Assembly (NCBI RefSeq): GCF_900100785.1
Contig: NZ_FNCP01000001.1
Span: forward strand, 331,169 to 395,168
Source of the DNA: Desulfosporosinus hippei DSM 8344
GTDB lineage: Bacteria > Bacillota > Desulfitobacteriia > Desulfitobacteriales > Desulfitobacteriaceae
Direction: 5' to 3'
DNA length: 64,000 nucleotides
Of the stretch, positions 37,145 through 46,718 are shown in pieces. Every line of letters begins with the position of its first letter. Position 1 is the first letter of the stretch. The notes under the pieces are model-generated. The model was not told the DNA's origin and did no database searches. It was given only the letters and a program-made list of their open reading frames with translations. The position numbers and the translations under genes were made by a program.

Positions 37145-38491
37145 CTATAACAACCTCGCTGCCCGAGTCGCCAGCTCACTCCGCTCTCCACGAATCAAGC
37201 GAACTTGCCCATAAAAAGATTGTCCCGCTAACCGAGCGGCTAGATGGGCCAATCCATTACTCTCTTTGTCTAAATAAGGATGATCAATTTGATCAGGATC
37301 ACCACAGAGAACAATCTTCGTTCCCTCACCCGCACGAGTTATAATCGTCTTCACCTCATGAGCAGAAAGATTCTGAGCTTCATCAATCACGATAAATTGA
37401 TTAGGAATACTCCGCCCGCGAATATAAGTGAGAACTTCAATTTCTAACTGCCTCTTCTTAATGAGCAGATCAATAGCACTCTCAATCACGGCTTCGCTGC
37501 CCTTTTCGCGCTCCTTATCCCGTCGAGCCCGCAGTAAGAATTCAAGATTATCATAAATCGGCTGCATATACGGCCGCACTTTCTGATCCTTTTCCCCCGG
37601 CAGAAACCCAATATCTTTACCAAAGGGAACAATCGGGCGAGCACAAAGCATTCTAATATAGGTTTCAGAATGAATCGTTTGCTCCAGACCACTTGCTAAA
37701 GCCAGCAACGTCTTACCGGTACCAGCCGGCCCCATTAAGTTAACCAATCTAATCTCAGGATTGTTCAGCATTTCTAAGGCCCAGGATTGTTCTAAATTTC
37801 TTGGTCTAACATCCCAGGGAGCAAAACCTTTCCCCATTTGATAGACTAGCCTTTCTCCATTAGGAGTAGATACAAGGGGCAGAACACTGTCGTCACTTAG
37901 AATTGCCTTTACACATCGGTTTGGAGATAAGGGCGTCTTTAATTGGATGAACTTATTTTGATAAAGTCCTGCAACCTCATTATCGTCCAGCGGCAAAGTT
38001 AAAATCTCCTCCGTAAGAGCCGGCAATACTACTTTGTCATTATGATAATCATCCGTCAGAATCCCTAAGGCATCAGCTTTAACCCGCATGGCAATATCTT
38101 TGGTAACTAAGATTACCGGGCGCGCTTCTTCGCGGGTTAAACTGAGTGACACAGCTAAGATCCGATTATCCGCCAATCCTAAATCCGAGTTCAGAGGTAA
38201 AATATCATTAGAATAATGATTCAACTCAATTCGCACCTTACATCCATTAGGTAAGAGCACACCTTGAGAAAGTTGACCCTTGGCTCTCAAACTGTCTAAA
38301 AAACGGATAGCTTCCCGAGCAGCCCGACCGATATTTTCCAAGATTCGTTTCTTGCTTTCTATTTCCTCCAGAACTACATAGGGAATAATCACTTCATTGT
38401 CTTGAAATCGGACGATTGCGTTAGGGTCATGCAGTAACACACTTGAATCGAGTACATATACTTTTTGCAACCTATACACCCCTTTTTGCAT
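37145..38491 (-). CDS. PhoH-like ATPase with N-terminal PIN domain (PhoH2)
   Basis: A 448-residue protein of the YlaK/PhoH2 type, which in mycobacteria acts as an RNA helicase/RNase. The PIN domain (about 10-140) has KVYVLDSSVLLHDPNA and later acidic residues. The PhoH P-loop domain has NLMGPAGTGKTLLALASGLE and FIVIDEAQNLSAHE. The N-terminus is uncertain: ATG 38491, or TTG 38470 with AAAAGGGGTG upstream, which would begin at MQKVYVLDSS. A repeat hairpin follows its stop. Confidence 0.9.
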   Translation of the reverse strand: MQKGVYRLQKVYVLDSSVLLHDPNAIVRFQDNEVIIPYVVLEEIESKKRILENIGRAAREAIRFLDSLRAKGQLSQGVLLPNGCKVRIELNHYSNDILPLNSDLGLADNRILAVSLSLTREEARPVILVTKDIAMRVKADALGILTDDYHNDKVVLPALTEEILTLPLDDNEVAGLYQNKFIQLKTPLSPNRCVKAILSDDSVLPLVSTPNGERLVYQMGKGFAPWDVRPRNLEQSWALEMLNNPEIRLVNLMGPAGTGKTLLALASGLEQTIHSETYIRMLCARPIVPFGKDIGFLPGEKDQKVRPYMQPIYDNLEFLLRARRDKEREKGSEAVIESAIDLLIKKRQLEIEVLTYIRGRSIPNQFIVIDEAQNLSAHEVKTIITRAGEGTKIVLCGDPDQIDHPYLDKESNGLAHLAARLAGQSFYGQVRLIRGERSELATRAARLL

Positions 38492-38514
38492 CCTCAACTA
38501 GCATCTCTCTGTTA

Positions 38515-38712
38515 TTATATTCCAGTAGTTTCGAAATTCCTTACCTCCTCATTAGGAATCCAAGTCTCTCTACTACTATATTCCCAACCTTGCCAAGCAT
38601 TCGCAATATTCATCAAGTACTCCAATTCCAAGTGAACTCGTTCAGCTAAAAGCTGACCATCGGCTCTCAGACAGGGGATTTTTCTCACTGAAGTAAAATA
38701 AGAAACACTCAC
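38515..38712 (-). CDS. Small hypothetical protein upstream of phoH
   Basis: A 65-residue frame starting at GTG 38712 with GGAG 8 bases upstream. The product (MSVSYFTSVRKIPCLRADGQ..., ending EVRNFETTGI) has ordinary amino acid composition but no motif I recognise. It ends 18-24 bp before phoH. Spacing and ribosome site favour a real gene, but there is no family evidence. Confidence 0.35.
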   Translation of the reverse strand: MSVSYFTSVRKIPCLRADGQLLAERVHLELEYLMNIANAWQGWEYSSRETWIPNEEVRNFETTGI

Positions 38713-38842
38713 TTATAGAGCTCCGATTTGATAAATTCTAACATTGATTTGTAAAGTTCAACTTATCCACCATGTTAAACAAGTGTTAAATATATTTACC
38801 ACCCCCTAACTTCCCAGAGATTTTTTCTGCGAATACGAAAAT

Positions 38843-38882
38843 AAGCGGCCTCCTCCACTTCAACAGTGAAAAGAGACCGCTT
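38843..38882 (-). terminator. Terminator of the cell-wall-binding lipoprotein gene
   Basis: AAGCGGTCTC pairs with GAGGCCGCTT (one mismatch) and is followed by ATTTTCG on the minus strand; it lies about 50 bp after the stop at 38930. Confidence 0.65.
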
Positions 38883-38929
38883 ACAAAATTAACATAAACA
38901 CTTTAAATTTTTAGAACTAAAACAAAATC

Positions 38930-41053
38930 TTACATCCCGTTAAGAACCCTTTCAGCCTGCTTGATCAAACTATCAGGGACAACGACGGCTCCGCCTAAAG
39001 CACGAACCGCAGGATGGATCCCTGACGCAGATAGTTTCTTAAGGTATGCTTCAGCTGCGGTTGGGAGGGTTCCCAGTTTGGGGTCAATAAGTAGAATAGG
39101 ATCACCGGTCTTGGCAGCTAGGGCACTTCCGGCAACTGCATCTACATAATCAAATCCGTTTGCCAAATAAACTGTCTTTGGATTCACTGCAAACTCGTTA
39201 ACCACAACACCCGTTGTATCGAAACGGTCATTTCCCGCCAGTCGTTTAATAACGGCAGTGGGTACCAATTCTTTAATTTGAGCTTCTACCTCCGGAGAGA
39301 TAATACCCACTCCCCCTACAATATAGACTGTAGCAGGCTTATTACCAGCCAGGAATTCTTTAGTTTTAGCTGACAGAGTGCTATAAGAAGTGAGGAGCGC
39401 CGGGTACTGGTTAGCCCCTACAAAGCTGGCAGCGCTAAGTGCATCAGGAAAACTTTCGCCTGAAACAACGACCACCGGAGTTCCCGCTTGAACATTAGCT
39501 TTATTCACTACCGCCATACCTGTATCATAGCGGTCGTATCCACTTAATCGTTCAATATTTCCATGTCCACCCTTTACAAGTTCTGTTTCGATGGATGAAC
39601 CGATTGCTGCCGTACCACCAATAATCAGTATTTTAGTAGCTGAGTTGGAATGTTTATTAATGTAGTCAAAGGCTTCAGAGGATTCCTCAACGGTAGAGCC
39701 TACCAATAATATTGGAGCCTCAAACTTTTTGGATAAGAGACTGGCCGATAAGGCATCTGTGAAGTTATGACCGGAGACTAAAATTATGCTGCTGCATTCT
39801 CCGCTGTTGTACGCTTCAGCAATTATGCGGGCGGTTTTGAAACCATCCTGACCCGCCAATCGTGTTTCTTTCGGAATAAAAGATGTCATCAAATCCATAT
39901 AGTCAAAGGAGTTACTCCCATTGACTTCCGGAATTTGAATTTCAACCGGTTTATTAATGTCTGAAGTAAGGGTATTAAAGGTGATCTTTAAACTCAAATT
40001 ACCCTTTACCTCTTCATCGGAGCTTTCTTGAGAACTCAAAGTATTCATTAATCCGTTGATCCCAGCCAGATCAACTTTCAGATCAATGATCCCACTCTTC
40101 TTGACAACATATCCGTCGGCAATAGCGTATTGCAACTCGATCCCTTGATCACCTAAAATAGGAACCTTTTTCAATTCATCCATGACTTTATTAAATTGAG
40201 TTAAGAATTCTGGTTTATTGGCATCAAATTCCTCGAAGGCTTGATTGAACTCACGAATAGTTTCTTCGCCTTCGGGAAGCTGACTAAGTCCCAAAACAGA
40301 TCCCATAAAATCCTTAACAAAAAGCATAGCCTCTTTGTCTTGTGTAAAATTGTTGACAGTATAACGGATAAACTCCTTTAATTGGGCATCATTTAGCTTT
40401 ACCTCATAAAGCTTTGCCGATATACGTCCATCCTTTGTTTGCACATATTGGCTTCCCTTAGCAACGACATTCACATCCGGGTTAAAACGTTTAGAATAAC
40501 TGGTTAGAAATTCTACTTGCTGGGATTGAAAATTCTTCGTAAACTCTGCAAGCTGTGTTAAGTTCATAGTTGGTTGAGCAGCACCCATGTTATAGGGGTT
40601 AAGCACCATATATTCCTTCGTTGCAAATTGAGGAGGCAAGGAGGCAGTTGCTATTTGGGGGAGTTTAAATATCTCGATGACTTTTGGCTGAGCACCCGTC
40701 AGATCCGAATCTATCCAGACTGGCACAGTTATGTTCATCCCTTGTAAACCCAGACCTATAGTCGCTTGAGACTTTGCCACGGTTTTCTCTTCATTGGTGA
40801 TTGCTTTAACATCAAAATCCAGTTTGGCATTATTCATAAATGCAGCAGCCGTATTAATTTGTTGTTGGACAGACGGATCAAAATCTGAGCCACTTAAATT
40901 AAAGGTCATGGTTGTCTGCTGCTGCAAGGAGGTAACATTTTGCATTTTCATGGCAGCGTCAAAAAGAACCTGCTGATTCTGGCTGCACCCCGTTACAATA
41001 AGCAGCAGCGTTAGTAGTGTTCCCACCCAAGTGAATTTTTTCATTAACCTCAT
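38930..41053 (-). CDS. Lipoprotein with cell-wall-binding (CWB2) repeats
   Basis: A 707-residue exported protein. The N-terminus is a lipoprotein signal (KKFTWVGTLLTLLLIVTGC, lipobox VTGC). Residues about 25-410 form a domain rich in Gln and acidic residues with no family I can name. The C-terminal 290 residues hold three CWB2 repeats (RLAGQDGFKTARIIAEAY, RLSGYDRYDTGMAVV, RLAGNDRFDTTGVVV), which anchor proteins to the wall through anionic polymers in clostridia. GGAGG and six A precede ATG 41053. Having both a lipid anchor and CWB2 repeats implies bridging of membrane and wall. Confidence 0.85.
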   Translation of the reverse strand: MRLMKKFTWVGTLLTLLLIVTGCSQNQQVLFDAAMKMQNVTSLQQQTTMTFNLSGSDFDPSVQQQINTAAAFMNNAKLDFDVKAITNEEKTVAKSQATIGLGLQGMNITVPVWIDSDLTGAQPKVIEIFKLPQIATASLPPQFATKEYMVLNPYNMGAAQPTMNLTQLAEFTKNFQSQQVEFLTSYSKRFNPDVNVVAKGSQYVQTKDGRISAKLYEVKLNDAQLKEFIRYTVNNFTQDKEAMLFVKDFMGSVLGLSQLPEGEETIREFNQAFEEFDANKPEFLTQFNKVMDELKKVPILGDQGIELQYAIADGYVVKKSGIIDLKVDLAGINGLMNTLSSQESSDEEVKGNLSLKITFNTLTSDINKPVEIQIPEVNGSNSFDYMDLMTSFIPKETRLAGQDGFKTARIIAEAYNSGECSSIILVSGHNFTDALSASLLSKKFEAPILLVGSTVEESSEAFDYINKHSNSATKILIIGGTAAIGSSIETELVKGGHGNIERLSGYDRYDTGMAVVNKANVQAGTPVVVVSGESFPDALSAASFVGANQYPALLTSYSTLSAKTKEFLAGNKPATVYIVGGVGIISPEVEAQIKELVPTAVIKRLAGNDRFDTTGVVVNEFAVNPKTVYLANGFDYVDAVAGSALAAKTGDPILLIDPKLGTLPTAAEAYLKKLSASGIHPAVRALGGAVVVPDSLIKQAERVLNGM

Positions 41054-41168
41054 TTTTTTCCTCCTTCTCCAGAATAGATCATATACCCATAATACTTTCT
41101 ACAAAAAAGCATGAATCCCTTCTCACTAACAGGAAATTAATTAGGGCTTGCTAACCAAATCCCTCTCG

Positions 41169-41212
41169 GCTTGTACCAAGAATCTTACGCGCGTAAGATT
41201 CTTGGTACAAGC
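41169..41212. repeat. Perfect 44-bp palindrome
   Basis: GCTTGTACCAAGAATCTTACGC is followed with no spacer by its exact reverse complement. It lies in the 375-bp gap between the lipoprotein gene and leuS. It could extrude as a cruciform or serve as a recombination or binding site. The adjacent 41251-41303 resembles 11375-11433. Confidence 0.85.
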
Positions 41213-41250
41213 TCGAGTCTGAGATTAACCATTTTGGTTTCCGCTGTAGC

Positions 41251-41303
41251 TGCATCTTTTTCAACTCCATGCACACGGTTTTTGACGACAAAGGCTGTTT
41301 TCC
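41251..41303. repeat. Short repeat related to 11375-11433
   Basis: TCAACTCCATGCACACGG and GACAAAGGCTGTTTTCCC align with the sequence next to the 11355-11390 palindrome. Both copies stand beside a strong palindrome. A 47-codon frame crosses this copy on the minus strand but lacks a ribosome site. Confidence 0.45.
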
Positions 41304-41384
41304 CATGCACAGTGTTAGAGCTTTCCCTCATCCAGGCAAAGCAGATTATTTTTAGGATTTTAGCAGCACAATGGCCGTAAAGTT

Positions 41385-41419
41385 AAAGGACAAGTTCACC
41401 CCAAGTAAACTTGCCCTTT
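41385..41419 (-). terminator. Terminator of leuS
   Basis: AAAGGGCAAGTT pairs with AACTTGTCCTTT (one mismatch) with a T-containing tail on the minus strand; it begins about 10 bp after the leuS stop. Confidence 0.75.
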
Positions 41420-41428
41420 AAAAATAGT

Positions 41429-43933
41429 CTATTTTACAACAATATTAACCAGCTTGCCCGGAACCGTAATCACTTTAACAATGGTTTTCCCATCAGTCCA
41501 CTCGGTAACCTTGGGCTGAGCAAGGACTAGCTTTTCCAATTCAGGGGCTGATATATCAGCCGCTACTTGAATCCGCTCCCGCACCTTACCATTCACCTGC
41601 AGAATAACAGTCACTTCATCTTGAACCAAGGCTGCTTCATCTACTTCAGGCCAGGATTGCAAATGAATGCTCACGGTATGACCCAGCTCCCTCCATAACT
41701 CCTCCGTGATATGAGGAGCAATTGGAGCTAAGAGAATAAGAATTCTCTCCAAGGCCTCTCGACCGACTTCAGGATTGGCCGTCGGCTGTTCCTTGTAAAT
41801 ATACAAAGCATTAACCCATTCCATAATAGTACTAATTGCTGTATTGAAATTATACCGCTTCCCAATGTCAGTGGTTACCCTCTGAATAGCCAAATGAGTT
41901 TGGCGGCGCATTTCTTTGCCGGCGGCATCTAAATCAGCCCATTGGCCCGTTGATTCAGAGGATTCGGATCCCGCACCGGAAGTTTTCCTTAAAAGAGGTT
42001 CGTATTGAGCAACCAGCCGCCAAATTCGATTCAGGAATCGATAACAACCTTCAACCCCTTGGTCACTCCACTCCAGATCTCTTTCAGGGGGTGCAGCGAA
42101 CAGGATAAATAGTCGAGCAGTGTCTGCCCCGTATTTCCCGATGATCGCCCCCGGGCTAACCACATTGCCCTTGGACTTAGACATTTTGGAGCCATTCATA
42201 CAGACCATACCTTGTGTCAACAAGTTTTGGAAAGGTTCATCCGCTTCCAAATAACCAAAATCCCGTAAGCCCTTTGTAAAGAAGCGTGCGTAGAGAAGAT
42301 GCAGAATGGCATGTTCTACCCCGCCCACATATTGATCCACATTCATCCACTGATTAACGGCACCTTTAGAGAAAACTTCCTCATCATTACGGGGATCAGT
42401 ATAGCGCAGGAAATACCAGGAGGAACAGGCGAAGGTATCCATCGTATCCGTTTCACGCCGAGCAGCACCGCCACACTTAGGGCAAGTAGTCTCTATAAAG
42501 GAAGAAGAGGTAGCCAAGGGATTTTCTCCTGATTTGAAGACCACATCCGGTGGCAGCATGACGGGCAGCTGTTCATCAGGAACCGGTACAATTCCACAGG
42601 AATCACAATAAATCATCGGAATCGGTGCACCCCAGTAACGTTGCCGTGAAATCAGCCAATCCCGCAGCCGGAAATTAACCTTCCGCTGACCAATACCCTG
42701 ACGTTCTGCCTCATCGGCGATCTTTTCCAAAGCCTCTTCGCTGCCCAGGCCATCGAAGGCATCGGAATTCACCATAACCCCTTCCCCTGAATAAACAGCT
42801 TCAGGAGCTTGATCCTTCTCTTCCGGTGAACTTCCCGGTGCCGAAATAACCGTTTTAATCTCCAGCTTATACTTGGTGGCAAATTCGAAGTCCCTTTCAT
42901 CATGGGCCGGTACGCCCATGACTGCACCGGTTCCATATTCAAGGAGTACATAATTAGCAATCCAAATTGGGACTTTTTTACCGCTTAGAGGATTTAAGCA
43001 ATAGGCTCCGGTAAATAGTCCTTCCTTTTCTGCATCGGTTGAGGTTCGGGCAATCTCATTGAGACCTTTCATTTTCTCAATAAAGGCCACAGTATCAGCT
43101 TCATACTCTGTCCCCTTCACCAACTCCAGAACCAGGGGATGTTCAGGGGCTAAGACCACATAGCTAACCCCATATATAGTATCAATCCGGGTGGTATAGA
43201 CTGAGATCTTTTCCGGTCGCTCTTCTAAAGGAAATTTTAACTCTACGCCTTCAGACCGACCAATCCAGTTGCGTTGCATAGTTTTAACCTTTTCAGGCCA
43301 ACCAGGCAACTTATCTAGATCTTGAAGCAAAACCTCTGCATAATCCGTAATTTTGAAAAACCACTGTTCCAGACTCTTTTTAGTGACCAGACTGTCACAC
43401 CGCTCACATCCTCCATCCACAACTTGTTCATTAGCAAGCACTGTGGCACAGGAAGGACACCAGTTAACATCGGCCTTCTTCTTATAGACCAAGCCATGTT
43501 TATAGAATTCTAAAAACAGCCACTGTGTCCATTTATAATAGCCCGGATGGCAAGTGGCTACTTCCCGATCCCAATCGTAGGAAATCCCCATTTCTTGAAG
43601 CTGGCGCCGCATATTGGCTATGTTCTTCCAGGTCCAATCAGCAGGAGGAGTCTGGTTCTTAATGGCAGCATTTTCTGCCGGCAAACCAAAGGCATCCCAG
43701 CCGATAGGATGAAGAACATTATGTCCCGTCATTCTTTTATAGCGAGCAATTACATCTGCGATAGAATAATTGCGTACATGCCCCATGTGTAAATCTCCCG
43801 AAGGATAAGGAAACATAGCCAAAGCATAGTATTTTGGTTTTGTAGAATTTTCCTCAGTTCGATAGGCTTTGCTTTCCACCCATTCTTTCTGCCACTTCGA
43901 TTCAATCTCCGGAAACGAATACCTCTCTTGCAT
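41429..43933 (-). CDS. leuS: Leucyl-tRNA synthetase
   Basis: Charges tRNA-Leu. From ATG 43933 (GGGGGAAAG upstream) the enzyme has 834 residues. The class I HIGH motif is HMGH at 49-52, and KMSKS is present as [15 protein letters not shown]. The editing domain carries [21 protein letters not shown], and the zinc-ribbon region CPSC...CERC lies near residue 165. The C-terminal anticodon-binding and small end domains are complete. A T-box leader upstream shows control by uncharged tRNA-Leu. Confidence 0.98.
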   Translation of the reverse strand: MQERYSFPEIESKWQKEWVESKAYRTEENSTKPKYYALAMFPYPSGDLHMGHVRNYSIADVIARYKRMTGHNVLHPIGWDAFGLPAENAAIKNQTPPADWTWKNIANMRRQLQEMGISYDWDREVATCHPGYYKWTQWLFLEFYKHGLVYKKKADVNWCPSCATVLANEQVVDGGCERCDSLVTKKSLEQWFFKITDYAEVLLQDLDKLPGWPEKVKTMQRNWIGRSEGVELKFPLEERPEKISVYTTRIDTIYGVSYVVLAPEHPLVLELVKGTEYEADTVAFIEKMKGLNEIARTSTDAEKEGLFTGAYCLNPLSGKKVPIWIANYVLLEYGTGAVMGVPAHDERDFEFATKYKLEIKTVISAPGSSPEEKDQAPEAVYSGEGVMVNSDAFDGLGSEEALEKIADEAERQGIGQRKVNFRLRDWLISRQRYWGAPIPMIYCDSCGIVPVPDEQLPVMLPPDVVFKSGENPLATSSSFIETTCPKCGGAARRETDTMDTFACSSWYFLRYTDPRNDEEVFSKGAVNQWMNVDQYVGGVEHAILHLLYARFFTKGLRDFGYLEADEPFQNLLTQGMVCMNGSKMSKSKGNVVSPGAIIGKYGADTARLFILFAAPPERDLEWSDQGVEGCYRFLNRIWRLVAQYEPLLRKTSGAGSESSESTGQWADLDAAGKEMRRQTHLAIQRVTTDIGKRYNFNTAISTIMEWVNALYIYKEQPTANPEVGREALERILILLAPIAPHITEELWRELGHTVSIHLQSWPEVDEAALVQDEVTVILQVNGKVRERIQVAADISAPELEKLVLAQPKVTEWTDGKTIVKVITVPGKLVNIVVK

Positions 43934-44037
43934 AAAACTTTCCCCCTTAGAAAAATAAGTTCCCATATATTCTCTCTTAATTATGTACTATTAAAACAAA
44001 GACTCTAAAAATCAACCAAGTCTTCATGAAAACGGTA

Positions 44038-44262
44038 AAAAATCTCCCGTCCCTCAAGGGACGAGAGATCTACTCCCGTGGTACCACCCAATTTTAAATA
44101 GTCCTCGAAAGATTATAACGGCTCACACCGGTGTTCATTGCAACCTGAACACAGCTCCAGGGCGAGTTCCCAAAGTCACCAACAACGGCTTGCACCTTCC
44201 ACCGCTTCTCTAAAGAGGATCCTAAAGTACTACTCCCTATCCCAGCAATTCTTTGTATCATT
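44038..44262 (-). promoter_or_regulatory. T-box leader (tRNA-Leu) of leuS
   Basis: On the minus strand the T-box sequence TGGGTGGTACCACG lies at 44090-44077, followed by the terminator GATCTCTCGTCCC/GGGACGGGAGATTTTTT (44070-44036). Upstream are the AGTA/GGAT stem I elements and GGGAACTCGCCC, in which CTC (44166-44164) is the likely Leu specifier codon. Uncharged tRNA-Leu would stabilise the antiterminator and allow leuS transcription. Confidence 0.93.
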
Positions 44263-44267
44263 TTAAC

Positions 44268-44627
44268 TTAATGCTCCATCGGAGTTCCCGACAAAACTTC
44301 CGCATCTTTCCAGAGACGCTCAAGCTTATAAAATTCCCTTTGATCCGGAGTCATAACGTGAATCACTAAATCCCCGCCACAATCCATTAGCACCCAATTA
44401 GCCATAGGCAATCCCTCCAGATGGATAACCGGGATTCCTATCTCTGGCAGCTTCTCATCCAAATGTTCAGTGATTGCTTTAACCTGAGTAGTCGTATTCC
44501 CAGTCACAATCAAGCAATAATCGGTAACCATTGAAATTCCCTTAAGGTTTAAAAGGGTAATATCTCCACCTTTTTTATCTTCAACGATACCGACCACCTT
44601 ATTAAGCATTGTTTGATCCAGTTCCAA
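44268..44627 (-). CDS. rsfS: Ribosomal silencing factor RsfS
   Basis: Binds ribosomal protein L14 (uL14) and blocks subunit joining under starvation. The domain starts at LNKVVGIVEDKKGGDITLLN and includes TDYCLIVTGNTTTQVKAITE, VIHLEGLPMANWVLMDCGG and the closing REFYKLERLW. I place the start at TTG 44627, since GGAGG stands 7 bases upstream; this gives about 119 residues and a 26-bp overlap with yqeK. ATG 44609 has no good ribosome site. Confidence 0.92.
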   Translation of the reverse strand: MELDQTMLNKVVGIVEDKKGGDITLLNLKGISMVTDYCLIVTGNTTTQVKAITEHLDEKLPEIGIPVIHLEGLPMANWVLMDCGGDLVIHVMTPDQREFYKLERLWKDAEVLSGTPMEH

Positions 44628-45198
44628 TATTTTGCCTCCTTCGTAAATCTTCAAATGTTAGTTGGGTTAAGGGATGAATGGGGCGTTTGCCCTCTCTCAA
44701 ATATATTAACGTGTGCTCAACACAGGCCAACGTACCCTTTTCTAAATCATCATACAAGGATTGGCGCAAAAAGTCCACTTTTGGGAAATCTCGCTCCGGT
44801 TCTGTCAAATCAGCACTGTAAATAAGCATTTCCAACTTACCCATTCCTGGTCTGCCTAAGGTATGATTGGCGACAGCAGCCAGGATTTCCGGATCATCGA
44901 GGCCATAATGGTGCTCTAGCCAATAAGCAGCCACGGGTCCATGTAAAACATACGGGCTCAGCTCATCTTCCGGATAGTGTAAAAGGTTCCAGCGCCGGGC
45001 ATACCTTAACTGATTGTTCAAAGAGACTTCTTTTGCTAAATCATGCACTAACCCTGCACAACGAGCCTTAAGCGGATCTAAGCCATGATGTTGGGCCAGT
45101 CTTTCAGCCCAATCTGCTACCCCTAAGGTGTGCTTTAAGCGTTCCTCTGAAAGAACACGGGCCGCTAGATCTCTCAGTACTTCAACCTGCAATTTCAC
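44602..45198 (-). CDS. yqeK: HD-domain Ap4A hydrolase YqeK
   Basis: Symmetrical diadenosine tetraphosphatase of the HD superfamily. The 198 residues have HTLGVADWAERLA with the first His, GLVHDLAKEVS with the HD pair, and LHGPVAAYWLEHHYGLDDPE and VANHTLGRPGM with further metal ligands. The start is a GTG at 45198. nadD, yqeK and rsfS are neighbours in most Firmicutes; here the RRM gene sits between nadD and yqeK. Confidence 0.92.
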   Translation of the reverse strand: MKLQVEVLRDLAARVLSEERLKHTLGVADWAERLAQHHGLDPLKARCAGLVHDLAKEVSLNNQLRYARRWNLLHYPEDELSPYVLHGPVAAYWLEHHYGLDDPEILAAVANHTLGRPGMGKLEMLIYSADLTEPERDFPKVDFLRQSLYDDLEKGTLACVEHTLIYLREGKRPIHPLTQLTFEDLRRRQNIGTGSNNA

Positions 45199-45270
45199 GT
45201 ACTCCCGCTCCCCTTTTATCTCTCACATTCTCTTTAATAATCTATTTTATCAAGGAAATGGCTGGGATGC

Positions 45271-45318
45271 AAAAAAAAGTGAGAGACCCCCTACAAAGCA
45301 TGTGAGAAGGTCTCTCTC
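45271..45318 (-). terminator. Terminator of the RRM gene
   Basis: GAGAGACC pairs with GGTCTCTC and the minus strand continues with ACTTTTTTTTGC, just after the stop at 45337. Confidence 0.88.
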
Positions 45319-45336
45319 TTGACAGTCCTAGGGGTA

Positions 45337-45588
45337 TTACATTTGTTTTGGTTTGGCTTCGTTAACGGTTAATGGCCTGCCGCCAAAATCTTTGCCATTT
45401 AACTCTTCCGCCATACGTGCCGCGTCCATATCCTCGACTTCGATAAATCCAAAGCCTCTGGATCGGCCGGTTTCACGATCTGTAATGATCCGACTGCTTT
45501 CAACTTGGCCATACTCACTGAAGAATTGTCCGAGTTCTTCAGCAGTAGTATTCCACGGAAGATTTCCGACATATAATGTTGTTGCCAT
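45337..45588 (-). CDS. Small RRM-type RNA-binding protein
   Basis: An 83-residue protein consisting of a single RNA recognition motif. RNP2 is TLYVGNLPW and RNP1 is RSRGFGFIEV; the end is RPLTVNEAKPKQM. Such one-domain proteins occur in cyanobacteria and some Firmicutes; their targets are mostly unknown. ATG 45588 is chosen with AGAGGTG upstream; a GTG at 45600 is in frame. It has its own terminator. Confidence 0.9.
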   Translation of the reverse strand: MATTLYVGNLPWNTTAEELGQFFSEYGQVESSRIITDRETGRSRGFGFIEVEDMDAARMAEELNGKDFGGRPLTVNEAKPKQM

Positions 45589-45752
45589 GATAACTGTCAC
45601 CTCTTGTCAAGTATTAATCACTTAAGCACTGATCGTTTTTAGTATGAACAAATCTCGACAGAGTATGCGAAATAATCCCGAGGAATAATTGCTAAAATAA
45701 AATAATTTTAATAAAGGTTCCCAAAATATCTATCACATCTGAATCCTAAAAA

Positions 45753-46385
45753 TCAGGTTTCAAGATAAAGACCTTGCTTTTCAAGATAAAGTCGTACAGG
45801 TTCAGGTAAAAGGTAACGGATAGGTTCTCCGCGCTGAACCCTGGCCCGGATATCTGTAGAAGAAATTGCTAAGGCCGGAACTTCCAAATAATGAATCTTC
45901 CCCTGAGATTCCGGATGCTCATGTTGAACTTTAAGTAAGAAGTCTTTGGCATCGAATCCCGGACGAGCAGCACCAATAAATTCAATCATAGAAAGAATTT
46001 CCTCGGACTCTCGCCAGGAAAAAATCTCCAAAAGGGCATCTGAGCCAGTGATAAAATAAAGCTCATGCTCCGGATAAGTACGGCGCAGAACCCGCAAAGT
46101 TTCAACCGTGTAAGACGGACCCTCTCTCTCGATTTCCAGAGAAGAAACCCCAAAGGCCAAATTATCTTCGGTGGCTAGCTTCACCATCTCATAGCGTAAC
46201 TTGGCATCTGAGACGTCTCTTCGATCTTTATGGGGAGGCTTACCCGTAGGTATAAACAATACTTTGCTCAACTTAAACTCCGCCCGGGCCATCTCAGCAG
46301 CAACCAGATGTCCATAATGAATAGGATCGAAGGTTCCGCCCATAATACCCAACCTATTTAATTTTTTGTTTGCATCACTATTCAT
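45753..46385 (-). CDS. nadD: Nicotinate-nucleotide adenylyltransferase
   Basis: Adenylates nicotinate mononucleotide in NAD synthesis. The 210 residues contain the nucleotidyltransferase motif GIMGGTFDPIHYGHLVAAE, FIPTGKPPHKD, FITGSDALLEIFSWRESEEI and the C-terminal ISSTDIRARVQRGEPIRYLL. It belongs to the nadD-yqeK-rsfS neighbourhood. Obg and proA genes that often precede it are not present; instead a toxin locus and ABC-F genes lie upstream. Confidence 0.95.
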   Translation of the reverse strand: MNSDANKKLNRLGIMGGTFDPIHYGHLVAAEMARAEFKLSKVLFIPTGKPPHKDRRDVSDAKLRYEMVKLATEDNLAFGVSSLEIEREGPSYTVETLRVLRRTYPEHELYFITGSDALLEIFSWRESEEILSMIEFIGAARPGFDAKDFLLKVQHEHPESQGKIHYLEVPALAISSTDIRARVQRGEPIRYLLPEPVRLYLEKQGLYLET

Positions 46386-46487
46386 TATTTTTCTCCAATT
46401 GAATTTTCATTATTACACTTAAATATCATGAACCCAATTGATATTTGTTAAGTACACCAGGATTAACACGTTAAACAATTACTACAC

Positions 46488-46516
46488 TTGCTCATTTTTT
46501 TAAGAAGATATATAAT
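46488..46516 (+). promoter_or_regulatory. Predicted promoter of an antisense RNA
   Basis: TTGCTC (46488-46493), 17-bp spacer and a perfect TATAAT (46511-46516) on the plus strand. Transcription would start near 46523 and run toward the 3' end of the toxin gene. Confidence 0.5.
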
Positions 46517-46522
46517 TAATAC

Positions 46523-46650
46523 AAAAGAACTTGCATAAAATAAAGCTAAGATGCTGATAACATCCTAGCTGCACAACTACCGCAGAATGAGCGGCATAGG
46601 GTCACGAAAAAGTAGCTTCCGTGTGAAGGGTGGGCTACTTTTTCTTTGCC
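46523..46650 (+). ncRNA. Candidate antisense antitoxin RNA
   Basis: Inferred from the plus-strand promoter at 46488-46516 and the hairpin AAAAAGTAGC/GCTACTTTTT (46607-46643), which is followed on this strand by CTTTGCCTCTTTT. The RNA of about 125 nt would be complementary to the 3' end and 3' UTR of the small toxin mRNA, the layout of txpA/RatA-type systems. No expression evidence is available. Confidence 0.5.
46545..46569 (-). terminator. Terminator of the small toxin mRNA
   Basis: GCTAGGATG pairs with CATCTTAGC (one mismatch) and is followed by TTTATTTTATG on the minus strand, about 65 bp after the toxin stop. Confidence 0.7.
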
Positions 46651-46718
46651 TCTTTTAGTATTAAAACGACTAACGTCGCAAACGCAATCATGAGTGAAAG
46701 TGTTTGATACACGCTCAT
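46635..46718 (-). CDS. 27-residue holin-like toxin (type I TA candidate)
   Basis: ATG 46718 to TAG 46635 encodes 27 residues beginning MSVYQTLSLMIAFATL, continuing as a hydrophobic helix and ending KEAKKK. This matches the short 'putative holin-like toxin' pattern of Firmicutes (MS-YE-LSLMI-F-T-VV-I--). GGGGTGAGGCC precedes the ATG. An extended -10 (TGATATAAT, 46789-46781) lies upstream, a terminator downstream, and a convergent promoter faces it. It would be a membrane-acting toxin held in check by an antisense RNA. Confidence 0.72.
   Translation of the reverse strand: MSVYQTLSLMIAFATLVVLILKEAKKK

Noticed and set aside
41171..41380. A 69-codon plus frame and a 47-codon minus frame (MRESSNT...)
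   Set aside because: Neither has a ribosome site; both cross the palindrome and the short repeat.
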